DNA from: Pseudomonadota bacterium
GTDB lineage: Bacteria > Myxococcota_A > UBA796 > GCA-2862545
Length of the DNA: 60,810 bases
Direction of reading: 5' to 3'
NCBI GenBank assembly: GCA_005776945.1
Contig: SXOB01000023.1
Coordinates: forward strand, 1-60,810
Shown: piece by piece, positions 6,770 through 15,156 of the stretch
Layout of the letters: every line of letters starts with the position of its first letter
Numbering within the stretch: position 1 is the first letter of the stretch
Program-made: the position numbers and the translations under genes
Notes under the pieces: model-generated
What the model was told of the DNA's origin: nothing
The model's input: only the letters and a program-made list of their open reading frames with translations
Database searches by the model: none

Positions 6770-8313
6770 TGCGCGTCGCGCTCCTTGTCGTGGCCGCCTT
6801 CGGCTTGGCGGCGGCGGCACCGTTGACTTGGTACGAGACGTCGCTACCGACCACGCTGCACCCCCTGTACGGGCGAAGCATGGTCGATCGCCGGGCATCC
6901 GAGCTCATCTTCGATCGAATCTACTACCGGTCGGCCGTCACGCACGAGTTGCGCAGCCGGCTGGTGACGGATGGGGTGGCGGTCGACGAAGGTCGCGGTT
7001 GGCGCATGCGCATGCGCGATGGCCTGACCTGGCACGACGGCCAGCCGGTGGTCGCGCAGGACCTCTGTTTCACCGTGTCGGCCCTGTTGGACCCTCTGAC
7101 GCCGAGCCCGGTGGCGCAGGCAACGCGGGCGGACCTCGCAGGCTGCACCGTGGAGGGGAATACGGTCACGGTCCGATTCAACCGTGCTGTCTACAACGCG
7201 CCGGACCGGCTCGCGTTCCCCCTGCTTCCCGCCCATCGTTTCGCGTCTACGGAATTGCGTCCCGACGACGCCTTCTCGAGCCGTCCGACTGGGACGGGAC
7301 CGATGTCTGCCGGCTTGGGGCGCCGCGAGGTTCGGTATACGGCGCGCAACACTGGGGCCCACACGGCGCAAATCGGCGAGGGGCTGCTCCAGGAGGCGGG
7401 CGACCCGCTCATCCTCGTACGGACCTTGCTGTCCAACGGGGTCCACGGTGCCATCAGCATCCCGCCCGCCTACCGCAGTGAAGTCGCGGCCTCCGACGAG
7501 GTCGGTCTCAAGAACTACGACTTGCAGTCGTGGTGGTTCATCGCGCTGAATCCTCAGACGCTGCCGACGGTCCCGCTACGCGAGGCGATCGACGCTGCCA
7601 TCGACCGGACCCGGTTGCGCGACTTGACCCTTGGCTACGACCCCGAAGACCCGTCACCGCCTTGCGCGTTCATTTCCGGGCCTTTTGTGCCGTCGTCGCC
7701 CTACGCCAACCGAAGCGTGCCGATTCGCGAGCGCGCCGACTTGGCCCTGGTGGGCAGTCGGATGGCGACGGCCGGCGGGAAGTTGATCGGTGGACGTTGG
7801 ACGGTGAACGGAAAACCACTGACGTTGCGCATTGGCCAACATGCCCTGCTGGACCTCGAGGCCCGCGACCTGTTGTCGCAGATCGGCAACATGTTGCAAG
7901 GGGCGGGTTTCGACCGAACGGTGGAACGAATTTCCAACGACACGTGGCAATCCGAAGGGCTTTCGGGGGGGCTGGCCGATCGGTACGATCTGTTGGTAGG
8001 GCGCTGGTCGTTTGGCCATGACGAGCGCGTAGACCCGCTCTTCGAGACGCGACGGGGCGACCGCGGCGGCCTCAACCTGTTCAATTGGTCGGACGCCGAG
8101 ACCGACGCGCTCATCGGGCGGCATCGGGCTGCAGCGACCGACACCCAGGCCCGTGACGCCTACCACGCGTTGCACGCGCACCTCGCTCGCGTGCGACCTT
8201 ACGCGTTTCTTTGGAAGCTCGACACCAAGAGCGCCTGGCGAAACGAGGTGCGAAACAACGTGATTTCGCCCTACTGGTATTTCACGGAATTCGACGGGTG
8301 GACGCTGCCGTAG
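6769..8313 (+). CDS. Family 5 extracellular solute-binding protein
   Basis: A 514-residue periplasmic binding protein of the SBP_bac_5 (oligopeptide/dipeptide) type. It has a signal peptide (MRVALLVVAAFGLAAAAP) and the N-terminal ETSLPTTLHPLYGRSMVDRRASELIFDRI. It also has the typical WRMRMRDGLTWHDGQPVVAQDLCFTV segment near residues 78-103 and a C-terminal region with a DLLVGRWSFGHDERVDPLFETR strand. No permease or ATPase genes are adjacent, so the protein is an orphan that may serve a transporter encoded elsewhere or act as a sensor. The ATG overlaps the upstream stop (ATGTGATG). Confidence 0.85.
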   Translation: MRVALLVVAAFGLAAAAPLTWYETSLPTTLHPLYGRSMVDRRASELIFDRIYYRSAVTHELRSRLVTDGVAVDEGRGWRMRMRDGLTWHDGQPVVAQDLCFTVSALLDPLTPSPVAQATRADLAGCTVEGNTVTVRFNRAVYNAPDRLAFPLLPAHRFASTELRPDDAFSSRPTGTGPMSAGLGRREVRYTARNTGAHTAQIGEGLLQEAGDPLILVRTLLSNGVHGAISIPPAYRSEVAASDEVGLKNYDLQSWWFIALNPQTLPTVPLREAIDAAIDRTRLRDLTLGYDPEDPSPPCAFISGPFVPSSPYANRSVPIRERADLALVGSRMATAGGKLIGGRWTVNGKPLTLRIGQHALLDLEARDLLSQIGNMLQGAGFDRTVERISNDTWQSEGLSGGLADRYDLLVGRWSFGHDERVDPLFETRRGDRGGLNLFNWSDAETDALIGRHRAAATDTQARDAYHALHAHLARVRPYAFLWKLDTKSAWRNEVRNNVISPYWYFTEFDGWTLP

Positions 8314-8320
8314 CGGCAGC
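8304..8320. terminator. Hairpin with the stop codon in its loop
   Basis: GCTGCCG-TAG-CGGCAGC forms a perfect 7-bp stem whose 3-nt loop is the TAG stop codon of the solute-binding protein gene. It lies between two convergent genes and could act on both strands. No U-run is present on either side, so the terminator role is tentative. Confidence 0.4.
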
Positions 8321-8333
8321 GAGCCACGGTCCG

Positions 8334-9716
8334 TCAATCTTCGTAGGGCAGTTTGCCACCGTAGATGCCGATGTCGTTGGGCGTCCCATCGGCGTCGCCG
8401 GCCGCTGCGCCGGGTTCGCCAGCGTCGATGAGCGGGCTGCCTGCCATCAGGTGCAGGTCGTCGGGGTAGTTCACAAACATGGGGTCGGTGTTCACGACGG
8501 CATCAAGGGCGGCGCCGCAGCCGGGTGCGTCGTTGTCCCAGGTGGCGTTGTAGTTCGTCGTCACGGACGTTCCGACGACGGTCAGCCCACAGGCCGCACC
8601 CATGGCGAGGGTGTTTTCGATGAGGCTTGGATTGCCGTCAAGAAACGAAATCGCCGAAGTCTCGCCAACGGCGATCGAATTGATGATGGTGGCGTCCATC
8701 CAGCGCATGTCGATGCCGATGGCGCCTACGGCGACGGTATTGTAAACCCACAGCCGCTCAGACGGTGTATCGGGCTCTTCGTCCGTGGGCTCCGTGTCGT
8801 AGGCGTAGATCCCAGCCAATCCACCGATGAGCTTGCAGCGACGGATTTGATCCTCGCCGTGGTAGTCGTGCAGGGCGTAGCCCTCCAAACACGTGATGGT
8901 CGTATCCGACATCACCAGCGAGTTGTGGTGCCACAAGCCGTTGAGCCCGTTGTCGCAGTCGATGACGCTGTCCGAGACGCTCAGGCCCCCGCCCTTGGCG
9001 TAAATCCCGGAGCCGTCGCCGCCAGAAATGTCGTTTCCGACGATGTGCACGTTGTGAAGGTCGATCATCCCACCGAAGGCGTGGATGATGTTGAAGCCTT
9101 CGTTACCCGTGAAGACGACGTCTTCCATTTCGATGACGGATTGGTTGACCTCCATGCCGGCGCCCTCGACGTCGTCGAGGCCGCCGGTGACGGTGAAGCC
9201 GGCGATACGCATGCCGAGGCCTTCGCCGAACTCGATGTCGATGACCGTGCCGGCCTGTTCTGCGTCGATGATGGTGACGGCCGAACCGCCGACGCCGACG
9301 ATTTCTACCGTCTTCGCGTCGAGGTCGAGGCGCTCGCGGTAGATGCAGGGCATGACGTGAATCAAATCGCCGGAAACCGAATTGTTGATTGCGGCTTGGA
9401 TGCTCTCGTAGTCGGCGCCACCTTCGCAATCGACGATGATGTCCGGGATGGGTTCGTCGCTCGGCTCGGTGGGCGGCGGCGTGATGGTGTCGGTGTCTGT
9501 CCCCGTGGGGTCATCCGTGTCGGTGTCCGTCGGGGAATACGTGTCCGTGTCGGGGTCCGTGTCTGTCGTCCCGTCCGTGGTCGGCGTGGGCGGGGGCGGG
9601 GGCGGGGGCGGCGGCTGTGTCACGGTGTCCGTGTCCGCATCCGTAGGGCCGACGATCGTCAGGCCGTCCGAAGGATGGCACGCGAGGAGAAAGGCCATTG
9701 GCATCAAGGGGCGCAT
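8334..9716 (-). CDS. Right-handed beta-helix lipoprotein with Thr-Asp-rich linker
   Basis: A 460-residue predicted lipoprotein: MRPLMPMAFLLAC gives a lipobox LLAC with Cys13. A low-complexity linker follows, with a run of nine prolines and many TD/DTDT repeats. Then comes a parallel beta-helix domain of the pectate-lyase or right-handed-helix kind, opening DIIVDCEGGADYESIQAAIN. The end, AGSPLIDAGEPGAAAGDADGTPNDIGIYGG, matches the closing DxDG..DIGAYGG motif of such proteins. It is a paralogue of the upstream gene, and its ATG overlaps that gene's stop (ATGA). Likely displayed on the cell surface; no catalytic residues are obvious. The linker DNA is a G-rich tandem repeat. Confidence 0.8.
   Translation of the reverse strand: MRPLMPMAFLLACHPSDGLTIVGPTDADTDTVTQPPPPPPPPPTPTTDGTTDTDPDTDTYSPTDTDTDDPTGTDTDTITPPPTEPSDEPIPDIIVDCEGGADYESIQAAINNSVSGDLIHVMPCIYRERLDLDAKTVEIVGVGGSAVTIIDAEQAGTVIDIEFGEGLGMRIAGFTVTGGLDDVEGAGMEVNQSVIEMEDVVFTGNEGFNIIHAFGGMIDLHNVHIVGNDISGGDGSGIYAKGGGLSVSDSVIDCDNGLNGLWHHNSLVMSDTTITCLEGYALHDYHGEDQIRRCKLIGGLAGIYAYDTEPTDEEPDTPSERLWVYNTVAVGAIGIDMRWMDATIINSIAVGETSAISFLDGNPSLIENTLAMGAACGLTVVGTSVTTNYNATWDNDAPGCGAALDAVVNTDPMFVNYPDDLHLMAGSPLIDAGEPGAAAGDADGTPNDIGIYGGKLPYED
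9588..9608 (+). repeat. G-tract tandem repeat (quadruplex-prone) in lipoprotein linker
   Basis: The plus strand reads GGG followed by three CGGGGG hexamers, giving four G-tracts of three or more separated by single C bases. On the coding (minus) strand this is the polyproline run. Such tracts can form G-quadruplex structures and can slip during replication. Confidence 0.7.
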
Positions 9717-10903
9717 CACCAACCTCCGCCGATCGAGTAGCGGCTGCCGTAGGCGCCGATGTCGGCCCGGGAGCCGTCGACATCGGCCCAGAAGGGGTCG
9801 TTGAGGCCGGCGTCGATCATGGGGCTGTCCGCCGCCAGTGTGAAGTCGAATGCCATCGGGTTGACGAATCCGGGCTCTTCCGCAATGTTGCCGTCCGCGC
9901 CGACGTAGTCGACGTACCCGCACGAACTGTCCCCGTTGAAGAAGTTGTTGTTCGTCGGGTAAGTCTCGAGGGTGTCCGTCGAGATGTAGCAGGCCTGCCC
10001 GAGGAACACGTTGTTGTGAATCGCTGGCAGGGTGGCCAACGTCAGATTCAACTGGCCCTGAATGACGTTGTTGACGAGGTCGATGGTGCCGTACTCGACA
10101 TCGACATCGCCATCGATGATGTTGCCGAGGACGAACATGCCGTCGTCGGGCTTGTCGTCTTCGCTCAGCATGAAGAAGTCTCCGCGCAAGATCGTGCGCA
10201 TGAGGCGACCGACGGTGTGCTCGTTATCGAAGGCGTAGGACCCGCCATTCGTGCAGGTGAGCTCAGACCAGTCGATCAAGCAGGCGCCGTGCCCGGAGAA
10301 GACGCCGATGTTGGCGCCAGCGCAGTCGATGTCGGAGGCGTGGACGACCAGGCTGCCGCGGTCGGCGTAGACGCCAGCGACCGAGAAGTCGTTGCTGGCG
10401 TCGATGCTGACCTGGTCGAGTTCGAGGTCGGCGGAGGCGCTGAGGATGCCGTAAGAAGCGTCGGAATCGCGGATGGCGATGTCGCGCAGATGAATCGCGC
10501 TGAGGTCGACGTGGACGGCCTGGGTCGACGCGCGCCGCAGCGTGAAGCCTACGAGGCCGGTCATGTCGCCTTCACCCGACTCCACCGTCACGGCTGTGCC
10601 CTGGTTCTCAGCGTCGATGATGGTCGTGGCCGAGCCGTCGCGGGATTTGATCCAGAGGTCGCGACCGCCGAAGTTGATGCGCTCCTGGTAGGTACAGGGC
10701 CACACTTCGATGACGTCTCCAGCGGTGGCCGCTGCGATGGCCGCCGAGATCGTCGTGAAGTCTCCGCCGCCATTGCAGTCGACGATCGCGTCGGCCGGCC
10801 CGAAGGGTTGGCCCTGGCCGCGCGAAAGGGAAGGAGCGACCTGCTGAGTTGGCTTGGTCTCTTCGGGGGAGCCGCAAGAGACGAGGGCGATGATGACCGT
10901 CAT
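9716..10903 (-). CDS. Right-handed beta-helix lipoprotein
   Basis: A 395-residue predicted lipoprotein with a very short signal, MTVIIALVSC, with the lipobox cysteine at residue 10. After a brief linker, the beta-helix domain begins DAIVDCNGGGDFTTISAAIAAATAGDVIEVWPCTYQERINF, parallel in wording to the downstream paralogue. It ends SPMIDAGLNDPFWADVDGSRADIGAYGSRYS. The long linker of its neighbour is missing. Beta-helix proteins of this kind often bind or cleave polysaccharide; function here is unknown. The start is supported by CCGGAGAGACC before the ATG. It is divergent from murB, with 127 bp between. Confidence 0.8.
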   Translation of the reverse strand: MTVIIALVSCGSPEETKPTQQVAPSLSRGQGQPFGPADAIVDCNGGGDFTTISAAIAAATAGDVIEVWPCTYQERINFGGRDLWIKSRDGSATTIIDAENQGTAVTVESGEGDMTGLVGFTLRRASTQAVHVDLSAIHLRDIAIRDSDASYGILSASADLELDQVSIDASNDFSVAGVYADRGSLVVHASDIDCAGANIGVFSGHGACLIDWSELTCTNGGSYAFDNEHTVGRLMRTILRGDFFMLSEDDKPDDGMFVLGNIIDGDVDVEYGTIDLVNNVIQGQLNLTLATLPAIHNNVFLGQACYISTDTLETYPTNNNFFNGDSSCGYVDYVGADGNIAEEPGFVNPMAFDFTLAADSPMIDAGLNDPFWADVDGSRADIGAYGSRYSIGGGW

Positions 10904-11030
10904 GGTCTCTCCGGAAGGTCAGTGTACCGTAAGATGGGCCGCTGGTGGGGCAGATCGTTGCGTCGGGGGGCCCGCCTGACAGAAGGTACACAACTGTGGC
11001 CGATCCGCCGCTGCGGCGGTATCGCCGTCC

Positions 11031-11945
11031 ATGGCTGTCCCCGAGGCGTTGGTGGCCCGATTGGCGGCCACCGGAGCGCGCGTCGAACTCGCGGCGCCGC
11101 TTGCGAAGCGGACGTGGTGGCGCGTCGGCGGCGCGGCGGACTTGCATGTGACTGTGCACGACACGACTTCGTTGCGGGAGGCGGTCGCCTTGGCCGGCGC
11201 CGAGAGGCTGCCTGTGACGGTCCTTGGCAAGGGATCGAATGTCCTCGTGGCGGACGCAGGCGTGCGCGGCGTCGTGCTTCGATTGGCCGGTGCGTTGGCG
11301 TCGATTGATGTCGACGGGGATCAGCTGGTCCTCGGAGGCGGGGCGGGCCTCGTGTCCCTCGTCAGCCGCGCGCTCGAGTCCGGCTGGACGGGTCTCGAGT
11401 GGGCGGCCGGCATCCCGGGGTCGGCTGGTGGGGCCGTCCGCATGAACGCGGGCACCCACCTCGGCGATTTGAGCCGGTCCTGCGTGGGCGTCGAGGTGGT
11501 GACCCCGGACGGGGCCGTCACTTGGCTGTCCGCCGAGACGCTGGCCTTCGGCTACCGGACGAGCGCCCTGCCGCCGGGCGCCGTCGTGTGCCGAGTCGCG
11601 CTCCGATTGGAGCGGGGAGATGCCGCGGCCTCGCGCGCGGCCATCGAGGCGCACCTGGCTCGACGTGCGGCGACCCAACCCGTCGACGTCCCGACGTGCG
11701 GCAGCACGTTCCGGAACCCGCCAGGGGATTCGGCTGGCCGCTTGATCGAGGCGACCGGGCTCAAGGGGCACGTGCGGGGGCGCGTTCGGGTGAGCCCGAA
11801 ACATGCCAACTTCGTCGAGAACCTCGGGGGGGCCAACGCCACGGAAATCGCCGCGCTGATTGCGTGGGTCCAAAGCGAGGTCCACGCGTCCCATGGCGTT
11901 TGGCTGCACCCCGAGATCGTGCGGATCGGCGAGTGGCCAGGGTAG
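11031..11945 (+). CDS. murB: UDP-N-acetylenolpyruvoylglucosamine reductase
   Basis: MurB is the FAD/NADPH enzyme that reduces UDP-GlcNAc-enolpyruvate to UDP-MurNAc in cytoplasmic peptidoglycan precursor synthesis. The 304-residue protein has TWWRVGGAADL (28-38), the FAD-binding LGKGSNVLVAD (65-75) and GIPGSAGGAVRMNAG (127-141). The catalytic set is complete: Arg176 in FGYRTS, Ser225 in CGSTFRNP and Glu295 in HPEIVRIG. The gene stands apart from the usual mur/fts cluster. An MBL-fold hydrolase gene follows after 8 bp. Confidence 0.96.
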   Translation: MAVPEALVARLAATGARVELAAPLAKRTWWRVGGAADLHVTVHDTTSLREAVALAGAERLPVTVLGKGSNVLVADAGVRGVVLRLAGALASIDVDGDQLVLGGGAGLVSLVSRALESGWTGLEWAAGIPGSAGGAVRMNAGTHLGDLSRSCVGVEVVTPDGAVTWLSAETLAFGYRTSALPPGAVVCRVALRLERGDAAASRAAIEAHLARRAATQPVDVPTCGSTFRNPPGDSAGRLIEATGLKGHVRGRVRVSPKHANFVENLGGANATEIAALIAWVQSEVHASHGVWLHPEIVRIGEWPG

Positions 11946-11953
11946 AAACGCGC

Positions 11954-12643
11954 ATGACGTTCCGCCAGCTCTTCTGCCGCGAAACCTGCACCTACACCTA
12001 CTTGTTGGGGGACGCCGGGCAGGCGGTGCTCATCGACTCCGTCGATACCCACGCCGACCGGGACGCCGGTCTCGTTCGCGATCTTGGCCTGGACCTCGTG
12101 GCCGCCATCGAGACCCACGTGCACGCCGACCACATCACCGGCGCGTGGCGGCTGCGGGGCCATTTCCCGAACTTGAAGACCGTGGCGCTACGCCGATGCT
12201 GCAATGGCGCCGACGTGTGCCTCGACGACCGCGGCGTGTACCGGTTCGGCGGCATCGCGTTGGAGGCGCGCGCGACGCCCGGCCACACGTCGGGCTGCTG
12301 CAGTTGGGTCGACCACGCCAATGGACGCGCGTTCACAGGCGACGCCTTGCTCATCCGAGGGTGTGGGCGCACCGACTTTCAGGACGGCGACGCGGCGCTG
12401 CTCTACGAGTCCGTCTGGCAGAACATCTTGAGCCTGCCAGAGTCGACGCTCTTGTACCCGGGGCACGACTACCACGGGCGTACGGTGACGACCGTGGCGG
12501 AGGAGCGAGCGCACAACCCGCGGCTCGGCGGGGGACGCGACGTGGCGACCTTCACTCGGATCATGTCCGAATTGCGGCTCGACCCGCCCGCCCGCATCGC
12601 CGTAGCGGTTCCCGCCAACCTTCGGGGGGGAAGTCCTACATAG
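11954..12643 (+). CDS. ETHE1/persulfide dioxygenase-like MBL-fold hydrolase
   Basis: A 229-residue metallo-beta-lactamase-fold protein closest in pattern to ETHE1-type persulfide dioxygenases. It opens FRQLFCRETCTYTYLLGD. It has the metal motif THVHADHITGA with His55, His57, Asp59 and His60, then ATPGHTSGC with His111, FTGDALLIRGCGRTDFQDGD with Asp130, and YPGHDYHG with His171. The C-terminal IAVAVPANLRGG matches the family's usual AVPANL ending. ETHE1 enzymes oxidise glutathione persulfide to sulfite with a single iron. The ATG lies 8 bp after murB; the gene converges on the next one with a 2-bp gap. Confidence 0.85.
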   Translation: MTFRQLFCRETCTYTYLLGDAGQAVLIDSVDTHADRDAGLVRDLGLDLVAAIETHVHADHITGAWRLRGHFPNLKTVALRRCCNGADVCLDDRGVYRFGGIALEARATPGHTSGCCSWVDHANGRAFTGDALLIRGCGRTDFQDGDAALLYESVWQNILSLPESTLLYPGHDYHGRTVTTVAEERAHNPRLGGGRDVATFTRIMSELRLDPPARIAVAVPANLRGGSPT

Positions 12644-12645
12644 TC

Positions 12646-12972
12646 TCAGGCGGCGGGTGGACCGAAACGGTGCCGCATCGTGGCGAAATCGACCCGGTCA
12701 TCGGCGTCGAAGACCACACCTTCGGCCTCGAGCAACTGCCGTTGGGCGACCGCCCGCCAGGTGTCGCCCTTGAAGCTGATCCGCGCGCTGGCGTTGAGGA
12801 TCCGCTGCCATGGCACGTCCGACGCTTCGGGCAACGCGGAGAGCGCCCAACCGACCTCTCTGGCGGCCCGAGGACTCCCAAGCGAGGCGGCGACGTCACC
12901 GTAGGTGGCGACGCGCCCCGCTGGCACCTCTCGGACGCGGGCGTAGACGCGATCGTTGAAGCGTTCGGCCAT
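12646..12972 (-). CDS. Alkyltransferase-like protein (ATL, MGMT-family without the active cysteine)
   Basis: A 108-residue protein matching the DNA-binding domain of O6-alkylguanine-DNA alkyltransferases. It has VREVPAGRVATYGDVAASLG near 13-32 and the recognition segment RAAREVGWALSALPEASDVPWQRILNASARIS. The catalytic PCHR motif is replaced by PWQR, with Trp55 where cysteine would be, which is the hallmark of ATL proteins. ATLs bind O6-alkylguanine lesions and pass them to nucleotide excision repair rather than removing the alkyl group. The gene converges with the MBL-hydrolase gene and diverges from a small lipoprotein gene. Confidence 0.9.
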   Translation of the reverse strand: MAERFNDRVYARVREVPAGRVATYGDVAASLGSPRAAREVGWALSALPEASDVPWQRILNASARISFKGDTWRAVAQRQLLEAEGVVFDADDRVDFATMRHRFGPPAA

Positions 12973-13020
12973 GGCGGCCGGCTATCGCTGCCCTGTGTGC
13001 GATGGCGATAGGGGTGGGCC

Positions 13021-13509
13021 ATGTGGATCGCGTGGGTCGCCTGCCATTTGTCCCCAGAGACGTCGGGCGACCGTGGGATGGTCGGACGCGTCGTCGACCC
13101 CGCGGGCCGACCCGTCGTCGGCCTCGTGGTCGGCTCGTTGGAAGCCTCGTCCACCACGGACGCCGACGGGCGCTTCGCGGTGTGGTTCAAGCCGCCAGAG
13201 CAGTTGGTCACCTTCCAAACCGCCGGCGTGGGCTTCACCCGACGCCTGTTGGAGGCGGAATGGGGTCAGACGGTCTCCATTGCTCTGCCGCGGCTGATGG
13301 ACGGCGAGGTCACGTGTGTGGGCGTCGCCGGTCCTGTCGCGCTGGCCTGGCAGGTCGACGAAGCCGTTCAGGCGCGGCGGGTCGTGGCCTGCGGGGCGCG
13401 CGCCGAGATGCCGGACGCCGGCCTGCCGACGGTGGAAGGTGCCGTCGTCGAGTCCACGGGCACGGGCTTTCGCGTCCGGCCTGTCAGCTCGAAAACCACC
13501 GCGCCATGA
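13021..13509 (+). CDS. Carboxypeptidase regulatory-like domain protein, probable lipoprotein
   Basis: A 162-residue protein with a tiny candidate lipoprotein signal, MWIAWVAC; an in-frame TAG three codons before the ATG rules out a longer N-terminus. The body opens MVGRVVDPAGRPVVGLVVGSLEASSTTDADGRFAVWF, the pattern of a CarboxypepD_reg/peptidase-associated beta-sandwich (about residues 20-80). A Cys-containing second half follows. Such domains are usually found in secreted or surface proteins. Function is unknown. Its last 26 bases overlap the end of the convergent M18 peptidase gene. Confidence 0.65.
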   Translation: MWIAWVACHLSPETSGDRGMVGRVVDPAGRPVVGLVVGSLEASSTTDADGRFAVWFKPPEQLVTFQTAGVGFTRRLLEAEWGQTVSIALPRLMDGEVTCVGVAGPVALAWQVDEAVQARRVVACGARAEMPDAGLPTVEGAVVESTGTGFRVRPVSSKTTAP

Positions 13510-14725
13510 CGCGAATCATGGGCGCGTGATCGGCCACGGCGGCCATCTCGCGCGCAGAGTGCATCGACAACATCGGGTTGCCGATGTCGACGGTTGGCAC
13601 CCCGAGCCGCGCCGCAACGATGGGGCCCACGGTGCTGCCGCAGGCGAGATCGCTGCGCGTCACGAACCACTGCGGTTTGACGCCGACCCCCTCGGCCAGC
13701 TCTGCGAAGCGCGCCGCGGCGGCACCTTCGGTCGCATAGCGCCAACTCGCATTCTGCTTGATGACGGGGCCGCCGCCAAGGCGCGGCATGTGGTGCGGCT
13801 CGTGTTTGTCCGGCCAGGCCGGGTGGACGGCATGGGCCATATCGGCCGACAACAAGGCGCTGCGGGCGAGGGCGCGGGCCGGGTCGGCGGCCAAACGGGC
13901 GAGCGTGCGCTCGAGGAGATTGGAGTCGGCGCCGCGGCTCGTGTGCGAGCCGATCTCCTCGTGGTCGAAGAGGGCGATGACGGCGGTGGCGTTGCCGCGC
14001 GACGCCGTGAGAAAGGCTTCGAGGGCCGCGTGGCTCATCGCCAGGTTGTCGAGGCGGCCGGAATGGAGGAACGCGCCGTCGGCGCCGCTGATCGTGGCCG
14101 GCGCGACGTCGACGAGGCACAGATCCCACGTCAGGACGTCGTCGACGCCAGCGCCGACCTCCGCCGCAAGCAGGGCCTTGAGCGGGTCCGGGCCGTCGAC
14201 GTCGAGCGAAAGGACCGCCGGCAACATCGTCTGCGGATTCAGCTTGAGACCGTCGTCGTTGACCGTCCGGTTCAAGTGGATGGCGAGGTTGGGGATGCGG
14301 CACAGCGGTCGCCGCAGGTCGACCTGCACCGTGCGGCCGCCCCGGAGATGGACGAGGCCGGCCAACCCGAGGTCGCGGTCCGCCCAGGTCGCGAGAATCA
14401 CTCCGCCGTACACTTCGACGCCAAGTCGGACGAGTCCGTGGCCGCGTTGCACGGGTTGGGGCTTCAGCCGCAGGTTGGGTGAGTCCGTATGGGCGGCGAT
14501 CAGCCGGAAACCCGCGTCGTCGGCCGACTGCGTTCCCGGTCGCCAGGCGATGACGGTGCCGCCCTGAGCGAGAAACCCGCCGTCCGGGCAGGCGGGCCAG
14601 GGGTTGGCGGGGTCGACCGACACGAGGCCGGCGGCGCTGAGGGCCTTCGCGGCGGTGGCCGCGGCGTGCCAGGGCGTCGGGCTCGCGTCGAGGAAGCGGC
14701 AGAAGCTGGCAATGACCGGGTCCAC
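13484..14725 (-). CDS. M18 family aminopeptidase
   Basis: A 413-residue zinc aminopeptidase of family M18 (aspartyl aminopeptidase type), probably cytoplasmic and part of peptide turnover. Visible motifs are LIAAHTDSPNLRLKP (metal ligand His79 and Asp81), a conserved VEVYGGVILATWADRDLGLAG, and LFDHEEIGSHTSRGADS with the catalytic and metal-binding Glu pair. The DMAHAVHPAWPDKHEP region and a final SMHSAREMA with a metal-ligand His are also present. GTG at 14725 is chosen because it follows GGGAG, lies after the arsC stop and gives the normal family N-terminus; an upstream ATG would overlap arsC. The 3' end overlaps the convergent gene by 26 bp. Confidence 0.93.
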   Translation of the reverse strand: MDPVIASFCRFLDASPTPWHAAATAAKALSAAGLVSVDPANPWPACPDGGFLAQGGTVIAWRPGTQSADDAGFRLIAAHTDSPNLRLKPQPVQRGHGLVRLGVEVYGGVILATWADRDLGLAGLVHLRGGRTVQVDLRRPLCRIPNLAIHLNRTVNDDGLKLNPQTMLPAVLSLDVDGPDPLKALLAAEVGAGVDDVLTWDLCLVDVAPATISGADGAFLHSGRLDNLAMSHAALEAFLTASRGNATAVIALFDHEEIGSHTSRGADSNLLERTLARLAADPARALARSALLSADMAHAVHPAWPDKHEPHHMPRLGGGPVIKQNASWRYATEGAAAARFAELAEGVGVKPQWFVTRSDLACGSTVGPIVAARLGVPTVDIGNPMLSMHSAREMAAVADHAPMIRVMARWFSS

Positions 14726-14742
14726 GGTACTCCCTGGGGTGT

Positions 14743-15153
14743 CTAGCGTGTGTTTCGGGCGAGCCCGTGGGTCGCGAGCCACGAAGCGACGCGGTCGCGA
14801 ATCGCGTCGCGCGTGGCGCGCACGTCAGCGAGGTCGCGTCCTTTGGGGTCCGGCAATGGCCAATCCTCGATGATCATCCCGGGAACGTTGGGGCATTCGT
14901 CGCCACAGCCCATGGTCACCAGCCGGCTGACACCCTCACACAGTTCAGGGGTCAGCTTCTGTGGCACGAATCCGGCCACGTCGATGCCGACCTCGGCCAT
15001 GACAGCGACGACGTTGGGTTGGACGTTGGCAGCGGGTCGAGTCCCGGCACTCAGCGCCCGCGCAAGAGTCGGGTCGGCAAGGTGGTCAAACCATGCGCGC
15101 GCCATCTGGCTGCGTCCGGCATTGTGGACACACGCGAACAGGATGGTCTGCAT
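14743..15153 (-). CDS. arsC: Arsenate reductase, LMW-phosphatase type
   Basis: A 136-residue low-molecular-weight phosphatase-fold protein. It has the P-loop CVHNAGRS (Cys8 to Ser15), the general-acid loop WPLPDP with Asp102, and the second and third redox cysteines Cys83 and Cys87 in MGCGDECP. This set of three cysteines is that of thioredoxin-coupled ArsC rather than a tyrosine phosphatase. It reduces arsenate to arsenite in the cytoplasm. No arsenite pump or ArsR regulator is next to it. It lies between the acyl-CoA dehydrogenase gene and the M18 gene, all on the minus strand with gaps of 3 and 17 bp. Confidence 0.93.
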   Translation of the reverse strand: MQTILFACVHNAGRSQMARAWFDHLADPTLARALSAGTRPAANVQPNVVAVMAEVGIDVAGFVPQKLTPELCEGVSRLVTMGCGDECPNVPGMIIEDWPLPDPKGRDLADVRATRDAIRDRVASWLATHGLARNTR

Positions 15154-15156
15154 GGC

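Noticed and set aside
8211-9740. Long open frame on the plus strand opposite the beta-helix lipoprotein genes
   Set aside because: It is the antisense of clear lipoprotein coding sequence; GC-rich codon bias opens such frames. It has no recognisable domain and no ribosome binding site.
10904-11030. A small gene between the beta-helix lipoprotein and murB
   Set aside because: Short frames there have no ribosome binding site or conserved pattern; the gap is a divergent promoter region.
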